Assembly (NCBI RefSeq): GCF_003286085.1
Contig: NW_020825592.1
Span: forward strand, 38,805-102,804
DNA length: 64,000 nt
Direction: 5' to 3'
From: Drosophila persimilis
Taxonomy: Eukaryota; Arthropoda; Insecta; Diptera; Drosophilidae
Below are positions 1 to 9,766 of this stretch, one piece after another (position 1 is the stretch's first letter; each line of letters opens with the position of its first letter). The notes under the pieces are model-generated. The model had not been told where the DNA came from. It worked only from the letters and a program-made list of their open reading frames with translations, and searched no databases. The position numbers and the translations under genes were made by a program.

Positions 1-1
1 G

Positions 2-3000
2 AACGCACGGAATATAAGGACTACCGTCCGCCTGGCAGACGGTACCGCAAAGGAGGTGACGCAAGCAGTTTCGGTCAAGGTACGTCTGGATCAACAGGAA
101 ACGCGGGTGATTCTATTAGTCCTACCCATGGTAGTGGACGACATCATACTGGGGCTCGATTTCCTTTGCGGCGTCCAGACCATAATACAATGCGGCCGAG
201 CGTACTTGCAGTTGACCCAGCGGGCGATCCGGGAAACCAACCCAATCCCCACATCATCCTCGACTCGGCCCCGCATGGTTACTTTTAGTGACGAACGTCC
301 AGCGACGGCATCCGCTGCTCCTACCCCCTCGACCAATCCTACAGCGACCCACCGGACGAAACCAACGCACCTGAATCCCAACCACGCCAGACCTAGCAAC
401 GTAACAGTGACAACGCACCAGAATCTCGAACCCGCCAGACCCAGCAACGTAACAGTGACAACGCACCAGAATCTCGAACCCGCCAGACCCAGCAATGTAC
501 CAGTGACAACGCACCAAGATCTCGAACCCGCCAGACCCAGCAACGTAACCCGAACCCAACCCACGATTCGATACGACCACGCCAGAATCATCAACGAAGC
601 CACGACAGAGACGACTGCGACACCGCTGGACACCCCCAGGGCCAGTCCGTCCGCCCCGAAGAACACCCAGAGTAACGAAACCACGCCGGAGGCGACTGCG
701 ACACCGCTGGACGCACCCAGGGCCAGTCCGTCTGCCTCGAAAACCACACAGAGTATCCCTAACAGGACAACGCTGCTAAGCCTCGGCCCCGCCAGAACCC
801 GAAGTGACATCAGGACAACGCTTCCGAGTCTCGACCACGCCAGACCCAACCGCAATACAAGGACAACGCTTCTAAGTTTCGACCACGCCAGACCCAGCAA
901 CGATACCAGGACAACGCATCAAAGCCCCGACCGAGACGGACCCGGCGGCGCTAAAAATACAACCCGATCGACGCGAGCCCAATCAGACATGCCCAGCCGT
1001 GCGGTGCAGCCAGTGCGAACGACCCCGCAGGAAACCAGCCTCGCTCCACAACGCGACCCATTACGCCTGGAAGACGACGGCCCTGAAGGACATGGACGGG
1101 TCGAGGTAGACCACCTCGCGTCTAAACCCCCAACGGATTATCGACTCGCCCCTTTAGCCGATGCCGCGGCCGGTCGACAACGCAACCCTTTTCGAAGGTC
1201 AGGCTCGACTAACCCTATCGCCGTAAACCTCGCCGTCATAACCTGTGCCCCGCTCGAAGAAATCTCGCCACCGACAGCCCCCATCATCGAACCACCCCTC
1301 CCGCCGTGGGTAGCCGAGTTCTTGAAGCAAGAATTGGCCAAGTTCGAGGGATTGAAGGGCGTGTCTCACATAGCCGAGCATACCATCACCCTGAAGGACG
1401 ACAAGCCGATAAAGCAGAGGTACTTCCCCAAGAATCCGGCCATGCAGAAAATTATCAATGCTCAGGTCGACGAGTTGCTGCTAGACGGACGGATAGAAGC
1501 TTCAAAAAGCCCCCACAGCGCACCCATCGTACTGGTGGGAAAGAAGACAGGCGAGATGCGGATGTGCGTAGACTACCGACAGCTCAACGCGCAATCGATA
1601 CCCGACGCCTACCCGCTGCCCAGGATCAACCACATCATCGAGAGGCTCCGTAACGCGCGTTACATCTCGACGTTGGACCTCAAGAACGGGTATTGGCAGA
1701 TCCCTATGGCCGAGGGGAGCCGAGAATGCACCGCCTTCACCGTTCCGGGCCGAGGACTCTTCCATTGGAAGGTGATGCCGTTCGGACTACACTCAGCATC
1801 GGCTACATTCCAGCGGGCCTTGGACAGCGTCATCGGACCACAGATGGAACCCAACGCCTTTGCTTACCTCGACGATATCATTGTCATCGGAGCGGCACTG
1901 GAAGAACACGTCGACCATCTGCGAGAGGTTTTCCGAAGACTGCGGGAAGCCAATCTAAGATTAAACCAAAAGAAATGTAGTTTTTTCCAGAAAAGCATCG
2001 CATATCTGGGACATGTCATTAGTGAGCGGGGTATACACACCGACCCAGATAAGATCGTCGCCGTCCGGAAGTTGGCCCCACCAAGTTCGATAAAGGAGCT
2101 TCGACGATGCCTAGGAATGGCATCGTGGTACCGGAGGTTCGTCCCAAACTTCGCGGCGATTGTACAACCTATGACTAGCCTCTTGAAGAAGGAGAAAAGG
2201 TGGATCTGGAGTGACGAACAGCAGGCCGCTTTCGAGGAGTTGAAGGAGAAGTTAACCCAAGCACCCGTCTTAGCCTGCCCGGATTTCACGGAGAGGTTCG
2301 CTCTACAAACTGACGCAAGCGCCTACGGTCTAGGGGCAGTCCTGACGCAACAGATCCGCGGAGAGGAGAGGGTCATAGCCTACGCTAGCCGAAGGCTCTT
2401 GAAAGCAGAAGAAAACTACTCGGCCACGGAAAAGGAATGCTTAGCCATCGTCTGGGCCATCAGGAAATTGCGATGCTACCTGGAGGGTTACCACTTCGAC
2501 GTCATCACCGACCATCTCGCTTTGAAGTGGTTAAACTCGATCAATAACCCGACCGGTCGCATCGCTCGTTGGGCTCTGGAACTCCAACAGTATCGCTTCG
2601 ACGTGCTTTACCGACGCGGAAGCCAGAACGTCGTAGCAGACGCTCTTTCCCGGCAACCTACCGACACCATACAGCGAACCCTAGAAGACCTGCCCACCTG
2701 CCCCTGGATACAAAGGTTGCTCAAACGTATCCAGGCACGACCCGAAGAATGCAGAGAATTTATAATCGAGAACGGACAGATCTACCGGCAGCCTGGACAC
2801 CGACCAGTCGAAGAAGAATCTCATCAGTGGAAATTATGCGTCGCCCGTGGCCATCGTAGGCGAGTGTTAGAAGAATGCCACGATCACCCGACCGCCGGAC
2901 ACTTAGGAATACGGAAGACCGCCACTCGGGTAACCCAACGATATTATTGGCCAGGACTCTACAGGGACGTGACCCGATACGTGAAACGTTGCGAAAGCTG

Positions 3001-3955
3001 CCAAAAATTTAAGGTGAGCCAGAACAAACCCGCAGGTCACATGTATACGCGCCAGGCTAAGGGCCCGTTCGACATCCTTTGCGCGGACTTCATAGGTCCA
3101 CTACCACGCTCGACGCACGGCAACACGATGCTCCTCGTGTTCTTCGACTCATTCTGCAAATGGGTGGAACTTGTGCCACTCCGGAAAGCCACAACCGCCC
3201 ACTTGGAGAAGGCGTTCCGAGAGAGGATACTCTGCCGATTCGGGGTCCCGTGGAAGTTTGTGTGCGACAACGGAACACAATTCACTAGTCGGTCCTTCCG
3301 GAAATTCTGCGAGGTGGCGGGAATGGAACTCGAGCACACCGCGCCGTATACCCCTCAGCAAAACCCGACGGAGAGGGCAAACCGGACCATCAAGACAATG
3401 ATTGCACAATACGCCGACGGAGACCAACGGACCTGGGACGATCTCCTCCCCGAGTTAAGCTTGGCCATAAACAGCAGCACGTCGGACACCACGGGCTTCA
3501 GCCCGGCCTTTTTGGTACTCGGACGAGAACCAAGGCTACCAGGAGCCTTGTACGACGAAGTGACCCCAGGATTAGGAAATGAACTAGAGCCTGCCCACGG
3601 GAAGGCGACACGACTGCAGGAAGTATTCAAGGTCGTACAGGAGAACACCCAACGGGCATCCCAAGAGCAGAAGAGAACATACGACCTCCGACGGCGCGAG
3701 TGGCGACCCGAACTAGGAGCCCTAGTCCTCCTTCGGCAGCATCACCTATCAAAAGCCGCCGACGGTTTCGCGGCCAAGTTGGCCCCTAAGTACGACGGGC
3801 CGTACAAGGTAACCCGATTCTTATCTCCCAACATAGTTCGACTGCAGATTCAACAAGGCAAACAAAGGAAAACAGCGAGTTTAGCCGACTTAAAGGCCTT
3901 CCACGGAGCGGAACACCCCGAGGAGGACCCGACGACGCTGGAAAGACCCGAATGA
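2..3955 (+). CDS. pol: Pol polyprotein (PR C-terminal part, RT, RNase H, integrase), 5' partial
   Basis: This frame is open from base 2, so the GTG at 56 is not a real start and the protein begins outside the window. The first ~60 codons hold the C-terminal half of an aspartic protease (ILGLDF motif); its catalytic DTG/DSG is not in view. A linker of roughly 380 residues follows, rich in Pro, Thr, Ser and Arg. RT starts near codon 460, has YLDD at codons 622-625 and the gypsy-type MPFGLHSAS motif. RNase H follows (TDAS near 770, ITDH near 836). Integrase has an HHCC zinc site (codons ~960-1001) and catalytic D1029, D1089 and E1124, then a GPY/F-like module (KYDGPYKV). No internal stop or frameshift is visible, so the piece looks coding-competent. 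The ~380-residue PR-RT linker is unusual for Ty3/gypsy Pol. Confidence 0.93.
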   Translation, partial: NARNIRTTVRLADGTAKEVTQAVSVKVRLDQQETRVILLVLPMVVDDIILGLDFLCGVQTIIQCGRAYLQLTQRAIRETNPIPTSSSTRPRMVTFSDERPATASAAPTPSTNPTATHRTKPTHLNPNHARPSNVTVTTHQNLEPARPSNVTVTTHQNLEPARPSNVPVTTHQDLEPARPSNVTRTQPTIRYDHARIINEATTETTATPLDTPRASPSAPKNTQSNETTPEATATPLDAPRASPSASKTTQSIPNRTTLLSLGPARTRSDIRTTLPSLDHARPNRNTRTTLLSFDHARPSNDTRTTHQSPDRDGPGGAKNTTRSTRAQSDMPSRAVQPVRTTPQETSLAPQRDPLRLEDDGPEGHGRVEVDHLASKPPTDYRLAPLADAAAGRQRNPFRRSGSTNPIAVNLAVITCAPLEEISPPTAPIIEPPLPPWVAEFLKQELAKFEGLKGVSHIAEHTITLKDDKPIKQRYFPKNPAMQKIINAQVDELLLDGRIEASKSPHSAPIVLVGKKTGEMRMCVDYRQLNAQSIPDAYPLPRINHIIERLRNARYISTLDLKNGYWQIPMAEGSRECTAFTVPGRGLFHWKVMPFGLHSASATFQRALDSVIGPQMEPNAFAYLDDIIVIGAALEEHVDHLREVFRRLREANLRLNQKKCSFFQKSIAYLGHVISERGIHTDPDKIVAVRKLAPPSSIKELRRCLGMASWYRRFVPNFAAIVQPMTSLLKKEKRWIWSDEQQAAFEELKEKLTQAPVLACPDFTERFALQTDASAYGLGAVLTQQIRGEERVIAYASRRLLKAEENYSATEKECLAIVWAIRKLRCYLEGYHFDVITDHLALKWLNSINNPTGRIARWALELQQYRFDVLYRRGSQNVVADALSRQPTDTIQRTLEDLPTCPWIQRLLKRIQARPEECREFIIENGQIYRQPGHRPVEEESHQWKLCVARGHRRRVLEECHDHPTAGHLGIRKTATRVTQRYYWPGLYRDVTRYVKRCESCQKFKVSQNKPAGHMYTRQAKGPFDILCADFIGPLPRSTHGNTMLLVFFDSFCKWVELVPLRKATTAHLEKAFRERILCRFGVPWKFVCDNGTQFTSRSFRKFCEVAGMELEHTAPYTPQQNPTERANRTIKTMIAQYADGDQRTWDDLLPELSLAINSSTSDTTGFSPAFLVLGREPRLPGALYDEVTPGLGNELEPAHGKATRLQEVFKVVQENTQRASQEQKRTYDLRRREWRPELGALVLLRQHHLSKAADGFAAKLAPKYDGPYKVTRFLSPNIVRLQIQQGKQRKTASLADLKAFHGAEHPEEDPTTLERPE
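374..560 (+). repeat. 48-bp in-frame minisatellite inside the PR-RT linker of pol
   Basis: A 48-bp unit (16 residues, core NLEPARPSNVTVTTHQ) is repeated about 3.5 times with a few substitutions. The unit length is a multiple of three, so the reading frame is kept. Degenerate relatives with the core RTTLLSxDHARPS continue to about 925, and a separate ~75-bp duplication (TATPLDxPRASPSA core) lies at about 613-750. The region encodes a low-complexity linker, probably disordered. Confidence 0.85.
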
Positions 3956-4204
3956 CTTGCCGACTTCGTAAGGGCCACTTGCGGTAGTGCGCTACCGTAA
4001 CGTCCTCGCCCCGTAAGGGGTGCGACCCACGCAACCGTAAGCTACGCATACATCCCCTTATGGGATTAGATAAGTACTGCATCCAATGTAAACATCTTTT
4101 TACTCGCACCGCTCAAGCAGGATAGGGGGAGGGTATTAATACTTCTAGTTAAGACAGGCAGGTTCTAACCGACAGGCATTTTCTCCCTAGAATCGACAGC
4201 AGAC
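3956..4204 (+). other. Spacer between pol and ORF3 of Element 1
   Basis: This 249-bp non-coding spacer contains a short G-rich purine stretch near 4121-4133 (core GGATAGGGGGAGGG). That stretch could be a second polypurine tract or a splice-associated element, but nothing else supports either reading. No splice acceptor could be assigned with confidence. Confidence 0.4.
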
Positions 4205-5389
4205 ATGAAGCGTCTAAGAGATGGAAGGCAAGCTCGGCCCCTAGGGGCAAATGGTGACACGACGGGACACCCTAGCGGAGACCAGCGGCCTGAAGTCCCG
4301 GCGCCTGCCGACGAACCGACTGCAAGCCGGACTCGCGACTGGATCGTCAACCCCGATGGGCCATCCACCTCCCGTCAAGCCCAGTTGAGGCGGGTCGGAG
4401 AGGCGACTCTCAGACAACCAGGCTGGATGCCATGGGGCCAGCGCGCGGCAGCCATCCAAGGGTGGATCGACCAACAAACACACGACCCGCGGACCGATGC
4501 CGAAGGGGAAGTGGAGCCCGATGGCCGTTTCGCAACCGCTGGTGTCCGCTCGGCGCTCAATCACGACGTCGCCGCCCTGAATCGCCTTTGGCTCGGGAGT
4601 TACGGGGCTGCCATAGACGACGACAATGCAACCACGGACACCGACGAGCACGAGACGATCCTGCGCAACGCTCCAAGCCTGGCGTCCACGCTGCCGTACG
4701 AAGTGAGCGGACACCCAGTGGCTCGCGGAAGCGAATGGGACTCGCCCCTTTGGGCCGAGTGGGACCTGGCCGGTCAGGGCCGACTAGGCACCCCTCCAGC
4801 TGTACGCAACGAGGACGAATCCGGTGATGGTGCTGGGCCACACTACTCTGACGTGTCTAACGCGAGCGATGCAGGGGAAGGAACAGGACCCCAACGCGAC
4901 GACGGAGGGTCCGATTCCCGGTCCCTCATGGACCTGGACTTCGCGCCGCAAGCAAACCAGCATTGGGCACCAGCCAACCCGTCGGGGTCAGCTGACATCC
5001 CGCCCCCCTTCCTTGCCGCCCACGCCGGACCACCCCCACAACGCCCCGACGAGGAAGTACGCGACTTCGGCTCCGAAGAGAGCCTCCCGCTGGAGTATGG
5101 CGAGATGGCCGACCTGCTGCAAATCCTCCGACTCCACCCTACGGTAGCCGCGGTACAGGACGACCCGGAATGGGCAGAGGCTCCCCCCGAATGGCGGACC
5201 AACGCGCCAGGGCGGCGGTTGCCCCGGGACCTCATATCCAACATCACTGTGTTCCTACGCGATCGAGCCTACCGACTGGGAGTCCGGCGACTGGAGGTCC
5301 ACGACGGCACCTGCTTCCGCATCAAAATCACCCGTAGCCGGGCTGTCACAGTCACTCTTCGGCACCCCCGAAGTATGGAGGGGGTGTGA
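4205..5389 (+). CDS. Third ORF of Element 1, 394 aa, unknown function
   Basis: I do not recognise this protein. It starts at ATG 4205, 249 bp after pol, and occupies the position where env sits in errantiviruses. It has no signal peptide, no hydrophobic segment long enough to span a membrane and no Cys-rich zinc motif, so it does not look like an envelope protein. The N-terminal 90 residues are basic and Pro-rich. The middle (about 90-300) is acidic and rich in Asp, Gly, Pro and Ser. The last ~65 residues are Arg-rich with a patterned segment (RRLPRDLISNITVFLRDR) that could fold. Base composition matches the neighbouring pol, so it appears native to the element. Expression would need a spliced subgenomic RNA or reinitiation. 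It could be a displaced Gag-like or nucleic-acid-binding accessory protein, but that is a guess. Confidence 0.7.
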   Translation: MKRLRDGRQARPLGANGDTTGHPSGDQRPEVPAPADEPTASRTRDWIVNPDGPSTSRQAQLRRVGEATLRQPGWMPWGQRAAAIQGWIDQQTHDPRTDAEGEVEPDGRFATAGVRSALNHDVAALNRLWLGSYGAAIDDDNATTDTDEHETILRNAPSLASTLPYEVSGHPVARGSEWDSPLWAEWDLAGQGRLGTPPAVRNEDESGDGAGPHYSDVSNASDAGEGTGPQRDDGGSDSRSLMDLDFAPQANQHWAPANPSGSADIPPPFLAAHAGPPPQRPDEEVRDFGSEESLPLEYGEMADLLQILRLHPTVAAVQDDPEWAEAPPEWRTNAPGRRLPRDLISNITVFLRDRAYRLGVRRLEVHDGTCFRIKITRSRAVTVTLRHPRSMEGV

Positions 5390-5564
5390 GGGAGCGTACG
5401 CTCCACCCACATTTTTTCCACCCATCATCTTGCCGGCATTTTCCCACTGGAGGGACCCGAAATTATTTCATTGGAATTAAGATTTTTGACTCTTTATCTT
5501 CTAGGTTTAAGCATTGACTCTTTATTTTCTAGGTTTAAGCATTGACTGTTCAGTTTTAGGTTAA
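5390..5564 (+). other. 3' untranslated spacer of Element 1
   Basis: Non-coding. It holds two nearly identical ~29-bp direct repeats (TTGACTCTTTATCTTCTAGG and the TATTTTCTAGG version) at about 5487-5545, ending just before the G-rich tract. No ORF of note. Confidence 0.6.
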
Positions 5565-5580
5565 GGGGGAGGGGGGAAGG
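5565..5580 (+). promoter_or_regulatory. Polypurine tract of Element 1
   Basis: A run of purines (GGGGGAGGGGGGAAGG) lies directly before the putative 3' LTR. In LTR elements this tract primes plus-strand DNA synthesis. It fixes the left edge of the LTR to within about 15 bp: a TGTTATTAA start at about 5593 would give the usual TG terminus. Confidence 0.65.
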
Positions 5581-5710
5581 CCACGAAGGCCACTTGTTAT
5601 TAATTTTTTATTATACGGCCCGAGGGGTCTCTAAGCCACACGTAGCTTACTATTTTCTTAAAAGGGGGGCGAGTCGCGATCACGGCGGACGCCACTGGCT
5701 TTCCAGAACC

Positions 5711-6050
5711 AAAATAACCCAACAACAACGACGCAGCAGCGGCCAAAGAGAGACGAGGAAAACAACGGGATCCAGCGAGCCGCCGACATCGACGCAGCAA
5801 CAGGCAGAGAGGGAAGCACCGGCAAAATAACCCAACAACAACGACGCAGTAGCGGCCCAAGAGAGACGAGGAAAACAACGGGATCCAGCGAGCCGCCGAC
5901 ATCGATGCAGCAACAGGCAGAGAGGGAAGCATCGGCAAAATAACCCAACAACAACGACGCAGTAGCGGCCCAAGAGAGACGAGGAAAACAACGGGATCCA
6001 GCGAGCCGCCGGCATCGACGTAGCCACGGCAGAGAGGAGGGCGCTGTCAA
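5711..6050 (+). repeat. 113-bp tandem repeat, three units
   Basis: Units begin with AAAATAACCCAACAACAACG at 5711, 5824 and 5937, a 113-bp period. The first two units are nearly identical; the third diverges after about 80 bp. Shorter, more degenerate pieces with the core GACGCAGCAGCGGC continue to about 6145. Confidence 0.9.
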
Positions 6051-6789
6051 GATAAGCCAGCAGCATCGACGCAGCAGCGGCCGAGGAGAAGCGCTGACAA
6101 GACAAGCCGACAGCATCAACGCAGCAGCGGCAGAAGAGGGCCGCTGAGAGCGGCAATCAAATCCAGCAACGACGCCCCAGCAGTGGAAAAGAGAGGGGAA
6201 ATAACGACGCTAGCCGCCCACGCCGACGCTGGATCGGCAGAGCCAGCAGAACGCCGGCTCTGAAGCTGGGAAAACGAAAAAGGGAAGTCAGTTAGATGAG
6301 AGGCGGTGGTAGGAATCGGACGCGCTGACGGAAGAAAAAACCTAAGTGGCGCGCGAGAAGAAAAGGAACACACGTGGCGGACGACTTGGACATTAACGCG
6401 ATCAACAGTGCGCGAAGGATCCGGCATCGACACTACGTTTACGGAGGTGGGATCCTGCACCGGCGCCGCAATCCCAGGGCAAAGAGGAGGCTTTCGCCAA
6501 GCGCGAGCGCGGGAGTAGAGGGGTAAGCGAGTCTCAAGACGTGCATGCGGGCTGCTGAGCGGTGCGATAGGTAGGGAACCAAAGAAGAATAAAGTGAAAT
6601 GTAACGAATACAACGAAAACATAGCCTGGTCATCAACAATCTATATGCTAGGGAACCCGAATGCCAGGGGCTTCATCTTCTCCGCCCTTCCCCGCGCCTC
6701 TTGCCCGAGTCTCCCTCTTTGGCTACACCCACGTGGTGATCCGCATTCGCTCCGGATGCCCGTCGGGGCCCCCGCGTGATTCCCCCAGT

Positions 6790-8180
6790 AGTTCGTGGCC
6801 CAACAGGAGCCTGAGACCGCTGTCCGGCGATTGCCTAGGCGTTCTCGGTGACGACTGTTGGCGTCCCCCCCCCCGCATGATTCCCTCCAGTAGTTTGTGA
6901 TCCCGCAGTAGTTCTTAGTTTGACAGGATCCCGGGAGCGCTATCCGGCGGTTGCCTAAGTCCTCCCGGCGATACTTGCCGATGTCTCCGACCCTCGTAGT
7001 AATTCTTAGTCCGACGGAGCCCCCGCGGGTGCTGTCCGGCGATAGCCTAGGTACTCGCGGTGGTATTTGTCGGTATCCCCGCATAGCAACGACCTTCGCA
7101 GTAGTTCTTAGTTTGGCAGGATCCCGGGAGCGCTGTCCGGCGATTGCCTAAGTCCTCCCGGCGATGCTTGCCGATATCTCCGACCCTCGTAGTAATCCTT
7201 AGTCCGACGGGGCCCCTGCGAGTGCTGTCCGGCGATAGCCTAGGTACTCGCGGTGGTATTTGTCGGTGTCCCCGCATAGCAAAGACCTTCTAGCAGTTCT
7301 TAGTTCGACAGGATCCCGGGGGCGCTATCCGGCGATTGCCTAAGCCCTCCCGGCGATGCCTGTCGATATCTCCGACCCTCGTAGTAATTCTTAGTTCGAC
7401 GGAGCCCCCGCGAGTGCTGTCCGGCGATAGCCTAGGTACTCGCGGTGGTATTTGTCGGTACCCCCTCATAGCAACGACCTTCGCAGTAGTTCTTAGTTTG
7501 GCAGGATCCCGGGAGCGCTGTCCGGCGATTGCCTAAGTCCTCCCGGCGATGCTTGCCGATATCTCCGACCCTCGTAGTAATCCTTAGTCCGACGGGGCCC
7601 CCGCGAGTGCTGTCCGGCGATAGCCTAGGTACTCGCGGTGGTATTTGTCGGTGTCCCCGCATAGCAAAGACCTTCTAGCAGTTCTTAGTTCGACAGGATC
7701 CCGGGGGCGCTATCCGGCGATTGCCTAAGCCCTCCCGGCGATGCCTGTCGATATCTCCGACCCTCGTAGTGATTCTTAGTCCGACGGAGCCCCCGCGAGT
7801 GCTGTCCGGCGATAGCCTAGGTACTCGCGGTGGTATTTGTCGGTACCCCCTCAAAGCAACGACCTTCACAGTAGTTCTCAGTTGGACAGGATCCCGGGCG
7901 CTGTCCGGCGATTGCCTAAGTCCTCCCGGCGATGCTGGCCGATATCTCCGACCCTCGTAGTTATTCTTAGTCCGACGGGGCCCCCGCGAGTGCTGTCCGG
8001 CGATAGCCTAGGTACTCGCGGTGGTATTTGTCGGTATCCCCGCATAGCAAAGACCTTCTAGTAGTTCTTAGTTCGACAGGATCCCGGGGGCGCTATCCGG
8101 CGATTGCCTAAGCCCTCCCGGCGATGCTTGCCGATACCTCCGCCCCTCGTAGTAATTCTTAGTCCGACGGGGCCACGTAA
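6790..8180 (+). repeat. ~96/193/385-bp hierarchical tandem array
   Basis: Two related ~96-bp half-units alternate. Type A carries GACAGGATCCCGGG and CCGGCGATTGCCTAAG. Type B carries CCGGCGATAGCCTAGG and TACTCGCGGTGGTATTTGTC. Each begins near TTCTTAGT (about 6911, 7003, 7104, 7197, 7295, 7389, 7489, 7582, 7681, 7773, 7873, 7966, 8064, 8157). An A-B pair is about 193 bp. Two successive pairs form a 385-bp higher-order unit, seen as identical variant bases recurring at that spacing. About seven A-B pairs are present, with a degenerate leading edge near 6790. Confidence 0.9.
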
Positions 8181-8297
8181 GCGCGGTCCGGCGGTTGCCA
8201 CTGTCGCGCCCCGTACTGTTCCCTTTCCTCTCGGTCGCTCCTGTCTGGGGATTGCCTCCCTGTCCCGTCGACGGCCCCGAACTCGGAGTCCCGGCAA

Positions 8298-9628
8298 ATT
8301 ATAAATATTGCTGTAATTTCGACCCTGGAGTAGACTGAGATATGTACCCCAGCCCAGGATCGCTTCCTTACAGTACCTAAGGGCTGTTGTGAGTTTCCCG
8401 ATTCATTCTGGGCAATTCTCACATTGTTGTTATTGCCATTATTATTGTTATGGCCTCTGTATGAGTTACCGCGGCCTCTATAGTTTCCTCTATATTGGCC
8501 TCTACCTCTATTGTTGCCATAATTATTATTTTGGTAATTTCCACGGTAGTTTCCGCGGTTATACGCTCGGTTAGTGTTATATCTCCGTTGTGCAGCATAT
8601 AGGACTGTATTTGGGTGTCCTACTGCGTCTGTGCAACTATCGACGAACACAGTTGTAATCTCCATCATTGTATTGAAATTTCGTGATTTCATTACAGACC
8701 TAACTTCGTCAATTGTGCTGTTTCCTATGATTGATTTTACAGCAACTTGTAGGCTCAATTCTTCGGCATATTCTTGCGATACACCGTTAATCATATGTGC
8801 CGATTGCAAAGCCCTTGTCAACTGTTCAACTTCTTGAATATATTGACTTGCCGTCTTTTGCTTTTGCTGCAGATTGAACAATTTAGCTGATATTGCTTTG
8901 GCTGATTCGCCTTTTATACCGCTTTTTAGTTTGTCTATTATGGACACTATTGTTTGTTCAGTGCTGATTAAGTTTCGAATATGGCCTTTGAGTTTAGTTT
9001 TTATTAGGTTGACTGCTGTAGTTTAATGTGTTCCCTTAAGTGAATCCACTAAGCTAAGAGCATCAATGAAACTTTGTAGATTCTCAGGCTTTCCACTAAA
9101 CTCAGGTATGAGTGAAGCGGCTAGCTTAAGAAATTCTAGTTGTGACATGGCCATTTTTAGAGTTTTTACTTCAGTAATAGACTCTGATTCAGAATCAACT
9201 AGATTGGTTAGTGTGATTACCGCTGGTATCGTAAGGTCGCCTAGGTCTTCTTCTTTTATATGTGTATCTGAACCGCTTGCGATTTCAGATTCGCTCTCTA
9301 AATCTGTGTTTGTGTCTTCCTCGACTAATACTGGAGTATTCAAAATCGAAGGTATAGTTATGTCTAGTGAATATTTTGATTTAATGCTATTTAAATTTGT
9401 TTTTAATCTATTCAAAAATCTTGATACATACGACCAATGCTGAGTATTTAACTTTTCTTTATTGTCGTGTATCAGGGAACGAGCTTGGTTAAAACATGCA
9501 ACTAATATTGTCGCGTGTCTACTTATAGTTTCGTTTGAAATATTCCTATTTTGTGCTAGACACTTGTATGATTTATCAAAATTTTCTTTTATTTTAACTA
9601 ATGCGGCATTAATATTTTGCCATTCCAT
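8298..9628 (-). pseudogene. gag: Errantivirus-type gag with one in-frame stop, 3' truncated
   Basis: The frame starts at ATG 9628 and stays open except for one TAA at 9023-9025. Coding sense resumes in the same frame directly after it and continues past 8330, so this is a single point lesion. The N-terminal ~170 residues are helical, then acidic. The middle (SQLEFLKLAASLIPEFSGKP and following) resembles the capsid start of gypsy/ZAM-type Gags. The C-terminus is Asn/Gly/Arg-rich (repeated NNRGRGQYRGN-like runs) and has no CCHC knuckle, as is usual for errantivirus Gag. The last ~30 codons before 8298 may already be the start of pol or unrelated sequence. Not functional as it stands. Confidence 0.7.
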
Positions 9629-9766
9629 TTCATTTTAAAATAATTATTAAAATGTGCAAAAACATCTATAGATTTTCAATCAAATAATGATATATTTTTA
9701 TTCATGATTCGTTATGGACTTTTTCTTTTATTTTTAGCCAATTTTCGTTACCATTATAAATTTGTT

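Larger units (their letters stand above)
1..8297 (+). mobile_element. Element 1: Ty3/gypsy-type LTR retrotransposon, 5' part outside window
   Basis: The parts are pol (open from the window edge to 3955), a third ORF (4205-5389), a purine-rich tract (5565-5580) and a probable 3' LTR running to about 8297. Gag, the 5' LTR and the start of pol lie left of the window. The element is visibly GC-rich compared with everything to its right. The right boundary is inferred: the GC-rich repeat-laden sequence stops at ...CCCGGCA near 8297, where an AT-rich errantivirus gag on the other strand begins. Without the 5' LTR neither LTR length nor target duplication can be checked. The 2.7-kb LTR is therefore an inference from the PPT position and the change in composition. 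Confidence 0.75.
5593..8297 (+). repeat. Putative 3' LTR of Element 1 with internal tandem repeats
   Basis: The candidate starts with TG just after the purine tract and ends at ...CCCGGCA. It would be about 2.7 kb, long for a fly LTR. It carries a 113-bp triplicate near its start and a ~193-bp dimeric array over its second half; between them (6050-6790) I see no gene, only weakly repetitive GC-rich sequence. ORFs of 60-170 codons across the region follow the repeat period and are not genes. The partner LTR is outside the window, so its extent is inferred. Confidence 0.5.

Noticed and set aside
91..900. 269-codon minus-strand ORF opposite the repeat-rich part of pol
   Set aside because: It is the antisense of a GC-rich in-frame repeat in an open pol frame and only mirrors the repeat period.
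4121..4135. Purine-rich stretch as the main PPT of Element 1, which would put ORF3 inside the LTR
   Set aside because: The later tract at 5565-5580 is longer and purer, and the sequence after 4135 lacks a TG start nearby; kept only as a possible secondary tract.
5600..6160. Several overlapping minus-strand ORFs up to 158 codons, Ala/Leu/Cys-rich and seemingly membrane-like
   Set aside because: They follow the 113-bp repeat in GC-rich DNA, start in different frames with the same peptides, and have no independent support.
6950..8060. Series of similar 64-79 codon ORFs every 385 bp on both strands
   Set aside because: A by-product of the tandem array; no conserved start context or domain.
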